A DNA stretch of 64,000 nucleotides from a virus (IMGVR_UViG_3300025086_000013:30935-94934), one strand, 5' to 3'; shown: positions 43,264 to 53,717, counted from the stretch's first letter. The notes: a model not told the origin generated them from the letters alone. Made by a program: numbers and translations.

Positions 43264-46200
43264 TTAACATGCTGATACAGTTTTTATATCTTCCCAATAA
43301 CCTCCTGATGAAGCATCAGCATCATATTTAGCAACTTTTCTTATTGTATCTAAAGCAGCTGCTCCATGTTGTGCATAATAAGCTCCATCTGTTAACTCAT
43401 CATTACTATCACTTGTGTTAGCACCTTGCACAGATTTATATGCTTTAACGCTTGTATCAAACTCAACACCTGTTGAATTATATATACTTATACATTGAGA
43501 AAGAGTTATAGCATATGTTCCTGCTTTTGAACAATTATTAGGTTGAGATGGATCACTACCGTAAGATGTTACTGCTACATTATTTAAAGTTCCTGTCATA
43601 ACTTTTCCATTATCAACGCCTGACGGACAGTTTATATCAGTTAAAATACCACCACCAGAAGTATCAGCACCCGTTATACGTTTTAATGCTGCTCCTAATT
43701 GTCTTTCATGTTTAGAAGAACTATATTTTTGAGAATCTGCAGTTAAAATAGATTTATCTATAAATGGCATAACTCTAAAACCATATCCATATAATCCTGA
43801 TATAGTATTTGCACCTCCTGCTGTAGTACCAGTATAAGGGACTGGTAATGAAGCACTAGGACTCATATATGGAGATATATCTATTGGATTTTTAACACTA
43901 CCAGAAGCTAATCCTTTGTATCCTGCTGTTGATAATGTTGTTCCTGTTAAAGCTCCAATTGCTTGTAATACAGCAGCAGAACTATTATCTTGAGATCCAG
44001 AAACAGTAGGTATTAAAATTTGTGTTAAATCAAATTGTTTATGTGTAATAGGATTTCCCCCTACAGCTGTTGTTCCCCATGTAGTTCTTAAAGCTTCATT
44101 TACCCATAATATATCTAATAATTCATCATAATGAGTTTGATAAGATGCTGTAGGTTGTGCAGGACTATTCCATCCATTTGAAATACTATTAGATCCATAA
44201 GTACCATTACCATTGACATCGCCTATAAAACAAATTAAATATACTGTACTAGGTACACTGTCTGTTGAAGATGCATCCCAATACGGAGGTAAATTTCTAA
44301 CAGCACTATACCCACTTGCTACACTAATACTACCAGTTCCACCATTTTTCTTGTCAACCATTGCTTTAGTATAGTTTAAATAGTCTCCAGAATTAGATCC
44401 AGTAACAGGTACATAATAAACAGAACCAGTCCAGTCTGAACAATTATCTAATAAAAATTGTTGTAACTCACCAACCTGATCTTTTATAATAACAGCTTCA
44501 TCTTCAGAATATATATTTGTATCTATAAATACTGTAATATCTGTATTTTTATTTGGTATAGCAGCTGCATCTACAATAGGAATAGTTACTGTATTAACTG
44601 TTCTATTTCCTGGATTACCAACAGTACAATCTGTTTTTGCATAAACTTCAATAGAATCTACTCCACCAGTAGGTCTATTTACAATAGGAGTATATATAAG
44701 TTGTACATCACCTTTTAAAGAGGCATCATAATTATTATCTGTAGGTAATAAAAATTCAGTTGAGCCACCAAGTGCTGATGTAGCATTCCATGTTATAGGT
44801 GTAGTTTGTTTTGAATAACCAACTATATTTATTGGTATTCTTAACTGTTTATTACCAACTGTACCCTCATAGGTATTAGGAGCATAAACATACCAAGCAG
44901 TTTTATCAGAACCATAACCTACATGATTAGCTGATTCAGTATCTGGACAATATAGAGGTCTTACATAAGATGGTTTACAATCACAACAGAATACTACTTG
45001 ATCAACACTTTTATTATCAGTATTTATTAAAGCATATACATAATAAGTTTTATTTCCACTAACTACAATTTCTCCTGCATATTGCCAGCCATTTTCTTCT
45101 GGAAGCATTGATGTTTTCATTCCAGTTGCTGCATATGTTACATTTCCACAAGATATACTTGTAGTTGGATTATCACTTATAGCATCTGAATAAACATGAA
45201 ATTGTCCATCTACACCAGCATCAACTGATGAATCTGTTCCTTTATATACAGCAACAGTTGAAGCATCAGATGCACTTAAACCAAACAGCCAAGAAGTAGT
45301 TGTAACCCCATCAGTATATTTTGCTATTTCTACTTTTGTTGTACCTATATCTGCTATTTTTGATTTATAGTCTGTAGAATTTTTAACAACTGTCACACAC
45401 GTTGGAGCTGATGTTTTAAATTCTATTTTATCACATGATGTTACATTACCAGCAAGAGTAGTTGTTTTACAATAAATCTCATATGTTGTACCTGCAACTA
45501 AACCAGTTGATTTACCTGTATTAGTTGCTACTGTAGGTTCTTTTATTGTTTGTTTAGACATTGTACTACCTAAAGAATCTTCAACTATAATTTCATAAGT
45601 GTTTTTTGAATTTGTAGTTAATTCAGTAATTTTATATTCAATAGAAGTTTCACCGGTACTAGTTAATTCAATTTTAGGACATCCTGAACTATTTTCTAAA
45701 GTGTACTCTGCAATTCGTTCACATTGATTAGATCCATCTGTAAAACAGAATTCTATTTTTATTTTAAAATTACTAGTTGTATCTAAAACATTACCAATGT
45801 TTCCTATAACATGACCAACTTTACTATTTTGTAATTCAGATACATTAGCATAATCTATTAGGGTATTTAAAGAAGAATCTTCAACTGTAATTTTAGTACC
45901 TCTAGCTTTATTGCAATCATAAAATCCAGTAGGTATAACCATATTTCTAAAGTCAATAGTAATACTAACAAGATTTCCTCCTGTATCTTTATTTATTCTT
46001 AATTTAGGATCATAAGTAAATCCTACACAACCTGATGGATGAACTGTAGATTGTAAATCAGAAACTGCACTTCTTACATCACATAATACTTTCCAATTAT
46101 TATCAATAGATTGAGATAAAGTAGAAGGAGATACGTGCCAACCTGCCATTGATGAATATTGACCAGCTCCATTTAAACGGTCTGTTGCAGATAAATTAAT

Positions 46201-47235
46201 ACACTGAGATCTAGAAGCTTTAAGAATATCTGCAGTACTTCCAAGAGCTTTTTTTAATTTAGAATAATCTAAATCTAAATCACTAAGTAATTTGTTCATT
46301 GGTACACGTTGACCAATTTTTCCTACAGATCTTGCAATAACAGTTGGTGGAGTATAGATTGCACCAGACTTTCTTTCTACATTTATAAGTTTTTTTTCTA
46401 GATTTTTTATTATAGGTAATTGTCTAACTGCTCTATTAGTAAGGTGTTGTGTATTATCTCTAATACCAGGAGCTCCACCTGCGGAAGGATTAGGACTACA
46501 ATCTACAGCAGTTAATAAACAACATAGTTTAGAACTAACAAATTCTAACCATCCACTATAAAAATATTGCTGATTACCGTCAAATTCCCAATAATATTGA
46601 GAATTTCCGCTATCAAGAAACATTGTATTAGTTATGGAACCATTTACTGTAATTGGAGTATTAGGAGACTCAACTGAATATATTTGAATACCCAAAGAAA
46701 CATTATTGTCTTGTACATATCCTAATGCACTTCTACACGGAAAGTCTACTTTTATACTTCCTGGATCTCCTGGACTACCTGCTGGACCCGGACTACCTGC
46801 TGGTCCTGGGCTACCTGCTGGTCCTGGGCTACCCGCTGGACCTGGATCACCTAGTGGTCCTATTGGTCCTATTGGACCTATTGGGCCTAAAGGTCCACTT
46901 GGTCCTTCTAATCCTTCAATACTATTTATGAAGTTCCATATTCTTGTAAGTTCAGTTACTGTATCACAATCAAACTGAATCATTATGTTTATTAAATCTG
47001 AAATAGTTTCAGGATCTTCTGTTAAACCATAACATGTCCAATCAATTAAACTTAGATCAAAAATTTCACCACCACCATCTAAATGACAAATAAATTCAGC
47101 TATCTTTGCAATAATAATACTAATAGTATCACCATTACAAACATCTATACAATCTAAATCTGGACCTTGCCATACAACACAATTTGAAGATATAGGATTA
47201 CATCCGTTTGTATTTCCAGTAGTAAGTGGTATCAT
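43264..47235 (-). CDS. Collagen-like fibre protein with Fn3-like and possible vWA domains
   Basis: 1,323 residues, ATG at 47235. Residues of about 108-160 are uninterrupted Gly-x-y triplets (GPLGPIGP, then four GPAGSP units), a collagen triple helix that would make it a trimer. Before it is a cysteine-containing head; after it come beta-rich domains. Near 520-620 there is a fibronectin type III-like segment ([14 protein letters not shown]). From about 895 ([34 protein letters not shown]) the strand/helix alternation suggests a von Willebrand A fold, though the DxSxS metal site is degenerate (DTN). It belongs with fibre or host-contact proteins of the virion. A promoter-like motif lies 40 bases upstream. 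The exact site on the particle is unknown. Confidence 0.72.
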   Translation of the reverse strand: MIPLTTGNTNGCNPISSNCVVWQGPDLDCIDVCNGDTISIIIAKIAEFICHLDGGGEIFDLSLIDWTCYGLTEDPETISDLINIMIQFDCDTVTELTRIWNFINSIEGLEGPSGPLGPIGPIGPIGPLGDPGPAGSPGPAGSPGPAGSPGPAGSPGDPGSIKVDFPCRSALGYVQDNNVSLGIQIYSVESPNTPITVNGSITNTMFLDSGNSQYYWEFDGNQQYFYSGWLEFVSSKLCCLLTAVDCSPNPSAGGAPGIRDNTQHLTNRAVRQLPIIKNLEKKLINVERKSGAIYTPPTVIARSVGKIGQRVPMNKLLSDLDLDYSKLKKALGSTADILKASRSQCINLSATDRLNGAGQYSSMAGWHVSPSTLSQSIDNNWKVLCDVRSAVSDLQSTVHPSGCVGFTYDPKLRINKDTGGNLVSITIDFRNMVIPTGFYDCNKARGTKITVEDSSLNTLIDYANVSELQNSKVGHVIGNIGNVLDTTSNFKIKIEFCFTDGSNQCERIAEYTLENSSGCPKIELTSTGETSIEYKITELTTNSKNTYEIIVEDSLGSTMSKQTIKEPTVATNTGKSTGLVAGTTYEIYCKTTTLAGNVTSCDKIEFKTSAPTCVTVVKNSTDYKSKIADIGTTKVEIAKYTDGVTTTSWLFGLSASDASTVAVYKGTDSSVDAGVDGQFHVYSDAISDNPTTSISCGNVTYAATGMKTSMLPEENGWQYAGEIVVSGNKTYYVYALINTDNKSVDQVVFCCDCKPSYVRPLYCPDTESANHVGYGSDKTAWYVYAPNTYEGTVGNKQLRIPINIVGYSKQTTPITWNATSALGGSTEFLLPTDNNYDASLKGDVQLIYTPIVNRPTGGVDSIEVYAKTDCTVGNPGNRTVNTVTIPIVDAAAIPNKNTDITVFIDTNIYSEDEAVIIKDQVGELQQFLLDNCSDWTGSVYYVPVTGSNSGDYLNYTKAMVDKKNGGTGSISVASGYSAVRNLPPYWDASSTDSVPSTVYLICFIGDVNGNGTYGSNSISNGWNSPAQPTASYQTHYDELLDILWVNEALRTTWGTTAVGGNPITHKQFDLTQILIPTVSGSQDNSSAAVLQAIGALTGTTLSTAGYKGLASGSVKNPIDISPYMSPSASLPVPYTGTTAGGANTISGLYGYGFRVMPFIDKSILTADSQKYSSSKHERQLGAALKRITGADTSGGGILTDINCPSGVDNGKVMTGTLNNVAVTSYGSDPSQPNNCSKAGTYAITLSQCISIYNSTGVEFDTSVKAYKSVQGANTSDSNDELTDGAYYAQHGAAALDTIRKVAKYDADASSGGYWEDIKTVSAC
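46771..46850 (-). repeat. 18-bp tandem repeats coding collagen GPAGSP units
   Basis: About four near-identical copies of an 18-base unit (plus-strand form GGTCCTGGGCTACCTGCT) encode consecutive Gly-Pro-Ala-Gly-Ser-Pro. Single base differences between copies show they are not freshly duplicated. Such arrays change length easily by recombination. Confidence 0.9.
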
Positions 47236-47274
47236 AAGTTATTTTTTTTATAGCTAAAATTATTTACTATATAA

Positions 47275-47289
47275 TATAATATACAAAAG
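47275..47289 (-). promoter_or_regulatory. Late-promoter-like motif upstream of the collagen fibre gene
   Basis: The minus strand reads CTTTTGTATATTATA, an exact copy of the core also seen at 56730-56744. It lies 40 bases before the ATG at 47235 in an 81-base gap. Confidence 0.55.
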
Positions 47290-47316
47290 TTTTAATAAAC
47301 AACCAAGTGATCATAT

Positions 47317-49140
47317 CTATTCCTCAGCTTCTTCTATTTCAGTACAACCAGCTTTTTCTATATTACATTCTTTAATTTCATCATCTGTTAAAACTATTTC
47401 TATTTTTTGTTGAGCACATCCTCCTTTAGTTGTAAAACAATAACATACATTTAAAGTATGTTCAGTATTTACTGATGCATTGTTTATGGTAGTTTTAAAT
47501 ATACCAAATTTATCTGTATATCCAGCATTTCCTCCATTTAGTATTATTTCATAATCTTTAACTGGATCTCCATTTTGATTAGTTACTTCTATTCTTATAC
47601 ATTCTGAATCATCTACACATTGAGCATTAAATGATGGAATAGGAGGTTCTATACATCCTGAACACAATTGAGCACCAGTTCCTTCAAATAATGGAAAAGT
47701 TTCACTATATAAATCAATTTGTGTATTTAAAAAACCATTAGGATCATTTTGGTTTACAAAATCACACAAATCACATAAGGTTAAAATATTATCATATGCA
47801 AGTATCTCTTGCCATCCTGGTGGTAATGTATCATTATAAGGCAGTAAATTATTTGTTAAGAAAAACATAAATTGATTCCAGTCTAATTCTGGATAAGGAG
47901 ACCAAGGTATTTCACTTCTTTCCCAACCACAATAATAACAAGGTGTTGTTGATACAACTCGTGGAACTTCATTTTCTTGCAGTGTGTTATCAACATTAGC
48001 AAGATCTGTATTAGTACTAAAAGTTTCTAATATGTTTTCATATACAACTCCCCCATTTGGAAAACTCCATGTGCATGTTACTAGTGGTTCAGGTAATATA
48101 GGCAGGTATTGAAATGAATTACCTGTACCTTGCCAATCTCCAGCTATTGTATTTGCTTCTGGTGTTCCTCCATCTGTCCAAAAAATAGTTGGATCATCAA
48201 AACCTTGTGGAAAAGCTTCATCAAGAACTTTTGTATATGTATTGTAACCATCTACTACAGTCATAATAATTGGAAAATCCCAATTATCAGGATACCATTG
48301 ACCACCATCCATTGTACTCCATGCAGTATAATCAGTTTTAGTATTACCAAAAAATGTCATACCAAATGCACCTGATGCTCCAATCTCAATACTATCATCT
48401 ATAAAACCCCACATTTGATTTCCTTCACTGTCTGTAGTTTCAGTAAAACCACCATTATCAAAACCTGCTGCAAAACTAGATGCTATTGGATCTAAATAAT
48501 AAAAAAATGGAAGTTTTACACCATTAGCATTTGTTCTTAAATTACATTGTGCAATAGGAACTGGATATGGTTGTGGAAAAGGAATTTGATTAAATGGTGG
48601 AACATTTCCATATCCATTTCCAACTCCATTTGGCCACATAATTTGCAGCCATGGATCAAGTCCATATATTTGTTCACCTGCTGCATTAAATCCTATTGCA
48701 TTAATTATTGCATAAAATGTAACTTGAGCATTACCAGAAACATTAGGTATATTTTCAAAAGCATTAATATTACACTTAAGACCTACATTAATACCTCCTG
48801 TTGATTCATAATAATAACCACCTGTATTAGCTAATTGTTGAGCATTAGGTATAAAAGATGCAGGATATGTACAAGGATTTTGACATTGTCCTTCTAACCA
48901 ATTTGGATCTTCACCAGAATTTACACTCCATAATTCTTTTTCATATGTAATTGAAGAGTATGTTTTTATTTTTTCTGGTTGATTACACAACTCTGATTTG
49001 ATGGCGTATTTATTTAATTGATCTATAGAGCAACATGGACTTAAACCAAATCTTTTAGATCTAAAATCTTTATATATGAAATCTGCAAACTTTTGCTGTA
49101 TTTCAATTTTTTTTAATATCTCTTTGTCAAAGTCCGCCAT
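47317..49140 (-). CDS. Virion structural protein with C-terminal Ig-like domain
   Basis: 607 residues, ATG at 49140, TAG stop. The N-terminal helix (FDKEILKKIEIQQKFADFIYKDF) followed by RFGLSPCC resembles, as I recall, crAss-like structural proteins near the neck or fibres. The middle is aromatic- and proline-rich, probably beta. From about residue 510 (CIRIEVTNQNGDPVKDYEI, then GYTDKFGIF) it has the pattern of a carboxypeptidase-regulatory or Cna-B-like Ig domain, found in extracellular adhesins. Cysteines are frequent, including CYYCGW and CDLCDF. It starts 10 bases after the preceding stop. It is probably a fibre base or decoration protein; no enzyme motif was seen. Confidence 0.55.
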   Translation of the reverse strand: MADFDKEILKKIEIQQKFADFIYKDFRSKRFGLSPCCSIDQLNKYAIKSELCNQPEKIKTYSSITYEKELWSVNSGEDPNWLEGQCQNPCTYPASFIPNAQQLANTGGYYYESTGGINVGLKCNINAFENIPNVSGNAQVTFYAIINAIGFNAAGEQIYGLDPWLQIMWPNGVGNGYGNVPPFNQIPFPQPYPVPIAQCNLRTNANGVKLPFFYYLDPIASSFAAGFDNGGFTETTDSEGNQMWGFIDDSIEIGASGAFGMTFFGNTKTDYTAWSTMDGGQWYPDNWDFPIIMTVVDGYNTYTKVLDEAFPQGFDDPTIFWTDGGTPEANTIAGDWQGTGNSFQYLPILPEPLVTCTWSFPNGGVVYENILETFSTNTDLANVDNTLQENEVPRVVSTTPCYYCGWERSEIPWSPYPELDWNQFMFFLTNNLLPYNDTLPPGWQEILAYDNILTLCDLCDFVNQNDPNGFLNTQIDLYSETFPLFEGTGAQLCSGCIEPPIPSFNAQCVDDSECIRIEVTNQNGDPVKDYEIILNGGNAGYTDKFGIFKTTINNASVNTEHTLNVCYCFTTKGGCAQQKIEIVLTDDEIKECNIEKAGCTEIEEAEE

Positions 49141-49150
49141 ATCTGTTTAA

Positions 49151-49702
49151 TTAACAGCAAGAAATGTCACATGTTATTTTCTTTAATTTAGATTCTGCAT
49201 ATTTATATAATTCCCAACCTGCTTCTGGGCTACCAGCATATTCTACTTTTGCTTTAGCAGCATCTATCATTGTTTTTATATAATGCATTTCTGCTATAAT
49301 TTTTTTTCTATCACTTGAAGGTTCACATGCTTGAATATCTAAATCACAAAGTTTTCTATAATAAGCTGCCATTATAGTATTAGTTCTTAAATGGTTATAT
49401 TCCACATATACTTTATCATGTGGTTGTACTCTATATTTAATTACATACACACCATCAGGATATGGTGCTGTATTTTCACCACAACCATATGTTTGTAAAC
49501 CTAATGCACAAGCAGTAAGATTTAAATTAAATTGTGGTTGAACATCTACTATATAAGGATTGCTAAAACCAGGAGGTAAGATTAATAATTGAGGGCATTC
49601 TATAGGTACTTCTTCTGCATATTGACTTGTATCTTTAACACTAAAAATATCACAATTTGCAACACAAGGTAGTTCTAGACTTAATATATGTTTTGCTGCC
49701 AT
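49151..49702 (-). CDS. Small virion structural protein, neck or appendage
   Basis: 183 residues, ATG at 49702. The N-terminal half looks like a beta sandwich (LSLELPCVANCDIFSVKD, VQPQFNLNLTACALG, YPDGVYVIKYRVQP). The C-terminal half is helical (LRTNTIMAAYYRKLCDLDIQAC, KIIAEMHYIKTMIDAAKAKVEYAG) and ends in a cysteine cluster, CDISCC. This layout suggests a subunit that binds a ring through its helices and displays a sandwich. A late-promoter-like motif lies 28 bases upstream, so this gene seems to open the transcript that continues into the 607-residue protein. Function is otherwise unknown. Confidence 0.55.
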   Translation of the reverse strand: MAAKHILSLELPCVANCDIFSVKDTSQYAEEVPIECPQLLILPPGFSNPYIVDVQPQFNLNLTACALGLQTYGCGENTAPYPDGVYVIKYRVQPHDKVYVEYNHLRTNTIMAAYYRKLCDLDIQACEPSSDRKKIIAEMHYIKTMIDAAKAKVEYAGSPEAGWELYKYAESKLKKITCDISCC

Positions 49703-49729
49703 AAGATGAATTTAATTGAGTACTCATAA

Positions 49730-49744
49730 ATAATATACAAAAAA
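49730..49744 (-). promoter_or_regulatory. Late-promoter-like motif upstream of the 183-aa gene
   Basis: The minus strand reads TTTTTTGTATATTAT, matching the TTTTGTATATTAT core. It stands 28 bases before the ATG at 49702 and just after the terminator of the previous gene, as expected where a new transcript begins. Confidence 0.5.
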
Positions 49745-49763
49745 TGCTTCTGATATAAAAATA

Positions 49764-49792
49764 AAAAGGGCAGGAATAATACCCGCCCTTTT
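49764..49792 (-). terminator. Strong rho-independent terminator after the 413-aa gene
   Basis: AAAAGGGC pairs with GCCCTTTT, with two further G-C pairs after one mismatch and a loop of about seven bases. U-rich tracts are present on both sides, so it would work in either direction. It starts 22 bases beyond the stop at 49814. Confidence 0.9.
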
Positions 49793-49813
49793 AATTAAAA
49801 ACTTAGCAAACTA

Positions 49814-51055
49814 TTAAGTTGCTGAAGTCCAAGAACTAAGATCTTTAACTGTAGTTTGTGCCCAACCAGCTAAGTTAGTCATTACAGTATCTACATCTGT
49901 TTGTCCTGAAGTACCATTTACAACAGCAAATTTCAATATATATTGATCATTGTCAAATGTACCTGATGGGTTATTAAACCTTGGCACATGATGTTGTACG
50001 TAGTAAGCATCATAGTTAGTTGCAGTTCTATCAACAGCAGTAAATAAATCAGCACCTTGCTCTATCTCTCTCATTCTAGAAGCATTTTTACTTCCTACTG
50101 GGAAATGAAATTGTCTATATGATTCAGATAACAAAAGTTCACGTAATACACCTTCACCATGTCCAAGTGCTTGCGTACCAGTAGTGATTGTTTCTGTTCC
50201 ACAAGAAGTACACACATCTCCATCATCATCTAATATTTGCATATTTTGAATTTGAAGTGGTTCCATTTCATGATAATCTCTAGGATCAAATGAACAGTTA
50301 CCAAATGTAGTGCTAGTAAACGCAGCAGTAATTCGTAACATACCTTTATTTAAACCAGTAGGTGACGCATTAAAGAACGCAGAAGCTTCATATTGTGCTT
50401 GAAAAGTTTGAGAAGCTGTAGCAGTAATCTCATTAGCAGGTGTTGCTGCACCAGTATTTGTAGTAAATAACTGTACAGTAACCATTGTGCTCCAGTAATC
50501 ATCTCTTCGTATTTCATCAGCAATAGTAGCTAATACCCATGAAGGATCAATGTAAGGCTCATCTGTTTTACAACAGTAGTTATTACTTTGAAAAATCTTG
50601 TACATGTTGTGAGACATAAATCTTAAAGCTGGAGATCCTTTCATATCAACTCTTAAGTTGTATAAAGAACCACATGGAAAACATGTATGCTCTGCAATAA
50701 ACTCTCCTTTGGAATTACCAGCTGCCTGATGAGCTTGCTTACCAATGAATGAAGTATACTTTGGATTTAAAATTTTACTTTTTATAGTTTCTTGATAACC
50801 ACCCATTGCTGGATTATTACCAACGGTATCAGAACCGTAAGGGCTTGCTTGTGCAAAATAAAAAAGATCAGGATTAGCAGCTAGTGCACCATTTATAGCA
50901 CCAGAATTTAAACTGATATTTCCATCTTTAGTAAACAATCCTAATTGTGCAGTTGCTGTGTTTAACTGCGCTGGTGCAATTGCTACCGCACCTGGATTTT
51001 TATACACATCCCTTGGGACGAACGTTTTTTTAAACGCGTGAGAAAAATAACTCAT
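49814..51055 (-). CDS. Probably abundant virion structural protein, family not recognised
   Basis: 413 residues, ATG at 51055. The start MSYFSHAFKKTFVPRDVYKN and the balanced, glycine/alanine/threonine-rich composition look like a major structural protein rather than an enzyme. The ordinary amino-acid balance contrasts with the asparagine/lysine bias of its neighbours. Cysteine motifs occur (HTCFPCGS, NNYCC, DDGDVCTSCG). The gene stands alone between a promoter-like motif with a 70-base leader and a strong terminator, an arrangement shared in part only with the capsid gene. This points to high expression. Head decoration, tail tube-like ring or fibre subunit are all possible. Confidence 0.6.
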   Translation of the reverse strand: MSYFSHAFKKTFVPRDVYKNPGAVAIAPAQLNTATAQLGLFTKDGNISLNSGAINGALAANPDLFYFAQASPYGSDTVGNNPAMGGYQETIKSKILNPKYTSFIGKQAHQAAGNSKGEFIAEHTCFPCGSLYNLRVDMKGSPALRFMSHNMYKIFQSNNYCCKTDEPYIDPSWVLATIADEIRRDDYWSTMVTVQLFTTNTGAATPANEITATASQTFQAQYEASAFFNASPTGLNKGMLRITAAFTSTTFGNCSFDPRDYHEMEPLQIQNMQILDDDGDVCTSCGTETITTGTQALGHGEGVLRELLLSESYRQFHFPVGSKNASRMREIEQGADLFTAVDRTATNYDAYYVQHHVPRFNNPSGTFDNDQYILKFAVVNGTSGQTDVDTVMTNLAGWAQTTVKDLSSWTSAT

Positions 51056-51083
51056 AATTAATAATTTTATAAATAAATAATGT

Positions 51084-51101
51084 GGAACTCTTTAAAGCTC
51101 C
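51084..51101 (-). promoter_or_regulatory. Stem-loop in the leader of the 413-aa gene
   Basis: The minus strand reads GGAGCTTTAAAGAGTTCC. It can fold into a seven-pair stem (two G-U pairs) with a TAAA loop, about 29 bases before the ATG at 51055. Such a 5' hairpin may protect a highly expressed messenger. Its U-tract is absent, so it is not a terminator. Confidence 0.4.
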
Positions 51102-51125
51102 GTTACAAACAAGAAGGTTTTATAT

Positions 51126-51140
51126 ATATAATATACAAAA
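51126..51140 (-). promoter_or_regulatory. Late-promoter-like motif upstream of the 413-aa gene
   Basis: The minus strand reads TTTTGTATATTATAT followed by more AT repeats. It matches the recurrent core and lies about 71 bases before the ATG at 51055, giving a longer leader than at the other sites. Confidence 0.55.
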
Positions 51141-51163
51141 ATTTAAATTAAACTGACTGTATA

Positions 51164-52549
51164 TTAATTATTTTTTTCTGACTCTTGTGATGTCCTTTGT
51201 TGTTGATTCATATCACTTATATCACCGGCAAGTATTGATGCAGCAGAATCTATCATTATTTCTACTATATCATCTTTAAATTCACATTCTATGTCAGCTA
51301 CAACAGCTTGACCAGTGTAAGGATCAATAGAACCTTGTATTTGAATTCTTCTAGGAGTTCTATAATAAACTAATACTGGATTCATTATAAAAAAATCTTT
51401 TCTCCATATTCTTATACCAGCATGTCCACCTGGACCTAAAGTTAAAGGATCAAAATTACTTTCTCCCTCTTGAAAAGTACAAAATGTTTCACCCCATTCC
51501 CAATTTGGATTTTTTAATGGATCTCTTAATATGACATCTATATTAGCAACTTCTGATTGATATACAGTCATTTGTCTTGCATGAGTACAAAAGTTTTCTT
51601 GATCAGCACCAGGAGCACAAAAACATGAAACAGCTTCTTGAGCAGGAACAGCAGGCACTGCAGGAATTGGTGCTATAGGATCTACCCCTGGTACTCCAGG
51701 AATAGGAGGAACATCAATATCAGGTCCAGGAACTAAAACTTCTACATCTGTTGTTACAGTTATATAAACTGTAACTTCCCTACATGTTTTAAATTGATAC
51801 CAACATCCATCACTTCCTTGAGCAATATTACTAGGAAAAGACAAATTCATATCTAAAGCTTCAAGAGCAGCTATATATTCTGCTTGGGATAAACCACAAT
51901 TATCATCAAGTTGAGGATCTATATATTGAAATGCCATCAAATCAGGATTAGTTTGTGCAGCATTATATGCTACAACATCAGCTATAAAGGGAGTATTTCC
52001 CAGTGCAGTATTAGCATAAAAATATTCACATTGTGTTACTAATCTTGGTTCTCTAGTAGTAACTTGTTGTATCTCTATTACATCAGGACCTGGAATAGTA
52101 AATCCTGGAACTCCAGGTATTTCTGGTATTCCAGGAACTCCCGGTACTCCAGGAATTTCTGGTGTTCCTTCAGTAGCAGCTTGATCAGCAAAACATTGCT
52201 GTCCACCACATTCAATTTTTTTAAATTCTAAATAATCTCCTCCTAATTGTGGATCATAAATAACTCCAAAATTACTACTTTCAAAGTATCCAAATGTGCC
52301 ATTATAATTTACATCAACTCCAAATAACCTTTCTCTTTTTAATAAAATTTCTAAATCATCAATTCTTCTTTTAGACATTTCATCTCCTTCTTGACGCATA
52401 TTTGTTCCAGCCAATTGCCTTCTAACCCATTCAATTTGTGCTTTATTAAATGCTTCAGATATCTCCCAAGATTGAATATTGTCATAATCTTGACTATCAA
52501 TCTTATTGAGCCTTTGTTTTAACTTAATCTGGAGTGTTACATTATTCAT
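51164..52549 (-). CDS. Neck or head structural protein with Pro-Gly-Val repeat loops
   Basis: 461 residues, ATG at 52549, immediately after the preceding stop. The N-terminal helical part (IKLKQRLNKIDSQDYDNIQSWEISEAFNKAQIEWVRRQL) resembles crAss-like structural proteins as I recall them. Two proline-rich inserts (IPEIPGVPGVPGIPEIPGVPG and VPPIPGVPG plus AVPAVPA, near residues 130-155 and 280-310) are elastin-like and may be surface loops. The C-terminal part is beta-rich and ends with DIVEIMIDSAASILAGDISD. Nothing enzymatic was seen. The location between capsid and tail genes suggests a connector or collar role, but this is only positional. Confidence 0.58.
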   Translation of the reverse strand: MNNVTLQIKLKQRLNKIDSQDYDNIQSWEISEAFNKAQIEWVRRQLAGTNMRQEGDEMSKRRIDDLEILLKRERLFGVDVNYNGTFGYFESSNFGVIYDPQLGGDYLEFKKIECGGQQCFADQAATEGTPEIPGVPGVPGIPEIPGVPGFTIPGPDVIEIQQVTTREPRLVTQCEYFYANTALGNTPFIADVVAYNAAQTNPDLMAFQYIDPQLDDNCGLSQAEYIAALEALDMNLSFPSNIAQGSDGCWYQFKTCREVTVYITVTTDVEVLVPGPDIDVPPIPGVPGVDPIAPIPAVPAVPAQEAVSCFCAPGADQENFCTHARQMTVYQSEVANIDVILRDPLKNPNWEWGETFCTFQEGESNFDPLTLGPGGHAGIRIWRKDFFIMNPVLVYYRTPRRIQIQGSIDPYTGQAVVADIECEFKDDIVEIMIDSAASILAGDISDMNQQQRTSQESEKNN

Positions 52550-53644
52550 TTATATTGCCCATTCACGTTCAACCTTTTCTATAATATACATTAAAACTTC
52601 ATCATTTAGTGGACTTGCAATATAACTTAGAACATCTTCCATAGTTCTTCCAAGCTTTTCATTACGGTCACTATAAATAAATCCATCAGCTTTATCACTT
52701 ATAATTCTATAACTTTTAGCATCTTTTATAATAGCTGCTAATTTTAATTCTTCTAATCCCATTTTAGAAACATTTAAAAATGTTTGAGCAGCTTTTGTTC
52801 TACTTGTTTCTGATCCTTCACCATGAATATATGCATCCATATTTTCATATATTGCATCATTAGGTGTTGAATTTACATAATTTGTACTATTTAAATCAAC
52901 TACTTTTGCAACATACTTTAATTTAGTAGGATTAGAATCATACATATTTTGTAATGCAGCAAGTGCTTTATTTCTAATTTTAGAACTTGAAGTTCTAGTA
53001 GCAACAGTTTCTTTTAAATTATCTAAATAAAACTTACAAGCCGCTCCTTTTCTTTTAGCTGTTTCTAAGTCTTTAGCACATATAGAAAATCCACCAGCTT
53101 CAATTGCAAAGATCTTTATTAAATCATAAGGATCTTTTTTAGGATCTAAATACAAAGGATCATTTCCAACCCTTAAAGTAATTTTTGCCCAAAATGTATC
53201 ATTATTTGGTTTAAGTAATTGAACCTTATTCCAAAATTCTGGATCATCTACAGATACAACATTTTGTGCTAATTCTTTTTCTAATTCAGCAACAGCTGTT
53301 CTTATCTGTCTTATTTTAGCTTCTCTTTTATCAGAAGGTAATTGTTTTATTTCAGGAGCAAATTCATTTAATCCCGTTAAATATCTTCTTACACCATTTA
53401 CATCTAAACATGTAAGTTGTTCTTCATGAAATACATTGTCATATAATGATATTCCATAATTTTCTAATCCCATGTTTTCATTATTTGTAACAAAAGGACG
53501 TATTGCAATACTTTGATTTTTTGATTGTTGATATTTTTCAATCATTGTGAAATCCTCCATTGACACTTTAGGTTCAACAGTAGGTTCCATAGTTGTAGAT
53601 TCTGTCATTTTTTCTTTTTTAGTTGTTTTTTTCTTTGCCATCAT
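52550..53644 (-). CDS. Conserved virion-associated protein of unknown function
   Basis: 364 residues. There are two adjacent ATG codons (53644 and 53641); either would serve. A lysine/threonine-rich N-terminus (KKKTTKKEK) precedes an ordinary, mostly helical globular protein. Segments of note are YQQSKNQSIAIRPFV, RQIRTAVAELEKELAQ and a C-terminal helix ending EKVEREWAI. No domain is recognised. It follows the capsid gene's terminator by about 35 bases, and its stop directly abuts the next start, so it is coupled to the 461-residue structural protein. A head or connector accessory role is plausible but unproven. Confidence 0.55.
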   Translation of the reverse strand: MMAKKKTTKKEKMTESTTMEPTVEPKVSMEDFTMIEKYQQSKNQSIAIRPFVTNNENMGLENYGISLYDNVFHEEQLTCLDVNGVRRYLTGLNEFAPEIKQLPSDKREAKIRQIRTAVAELEKELAQNVVSVDDPEFWNKVQLLKPNNDTFWAKITLRVGNDPLYLDPKKDPYDLIKIFAIEAGGFSICAKDLETAKRKGAACKFYLDNLKETVATRTSSSKIRNKALAALQNMYDSNPTKLKYVAKVVDLNSTNYVNSTPNDAIYENMDAYIHGEGSETSRTKAAQTFLNVSKMGLEELKLAAIIKDAKSYRIISDKADGFIYSDRNEKLGRTMEDVLSYIASPLNDEVLMYIIEKVEREWAI

Positions 53645-53678
53645 TAAAAGGTTTTTATGTTATTAAATAAAATTTAAA

Positions 53679-53701
53679 AGAGGGACCTATAAGATCCCTC
53701 T
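53679..53701 (-). terminator. Rho-independent terminator after the major capsid gene
   Basis: AGAGGGA pairs with TCCCTCT around a nine-base loop, a seven-pair stem. On the minus strand it is followed by the T-rich CTTTTAAATTTTATTT. It lies 17 bases beyond the TAA at 53718. Confidence 0.85.
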
Positions 53702-53717
53702 CTTAAATAGAAATATA

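Noticed and set aside
46706-46978. Plus-strand frame coding proline/glycine repeats opposite the collagen region
   Set aside because: It is the complement of the collagen triplets; glycine/proline repeats on one strand produce similar repeats on the other. No start context or neighbour supports it.
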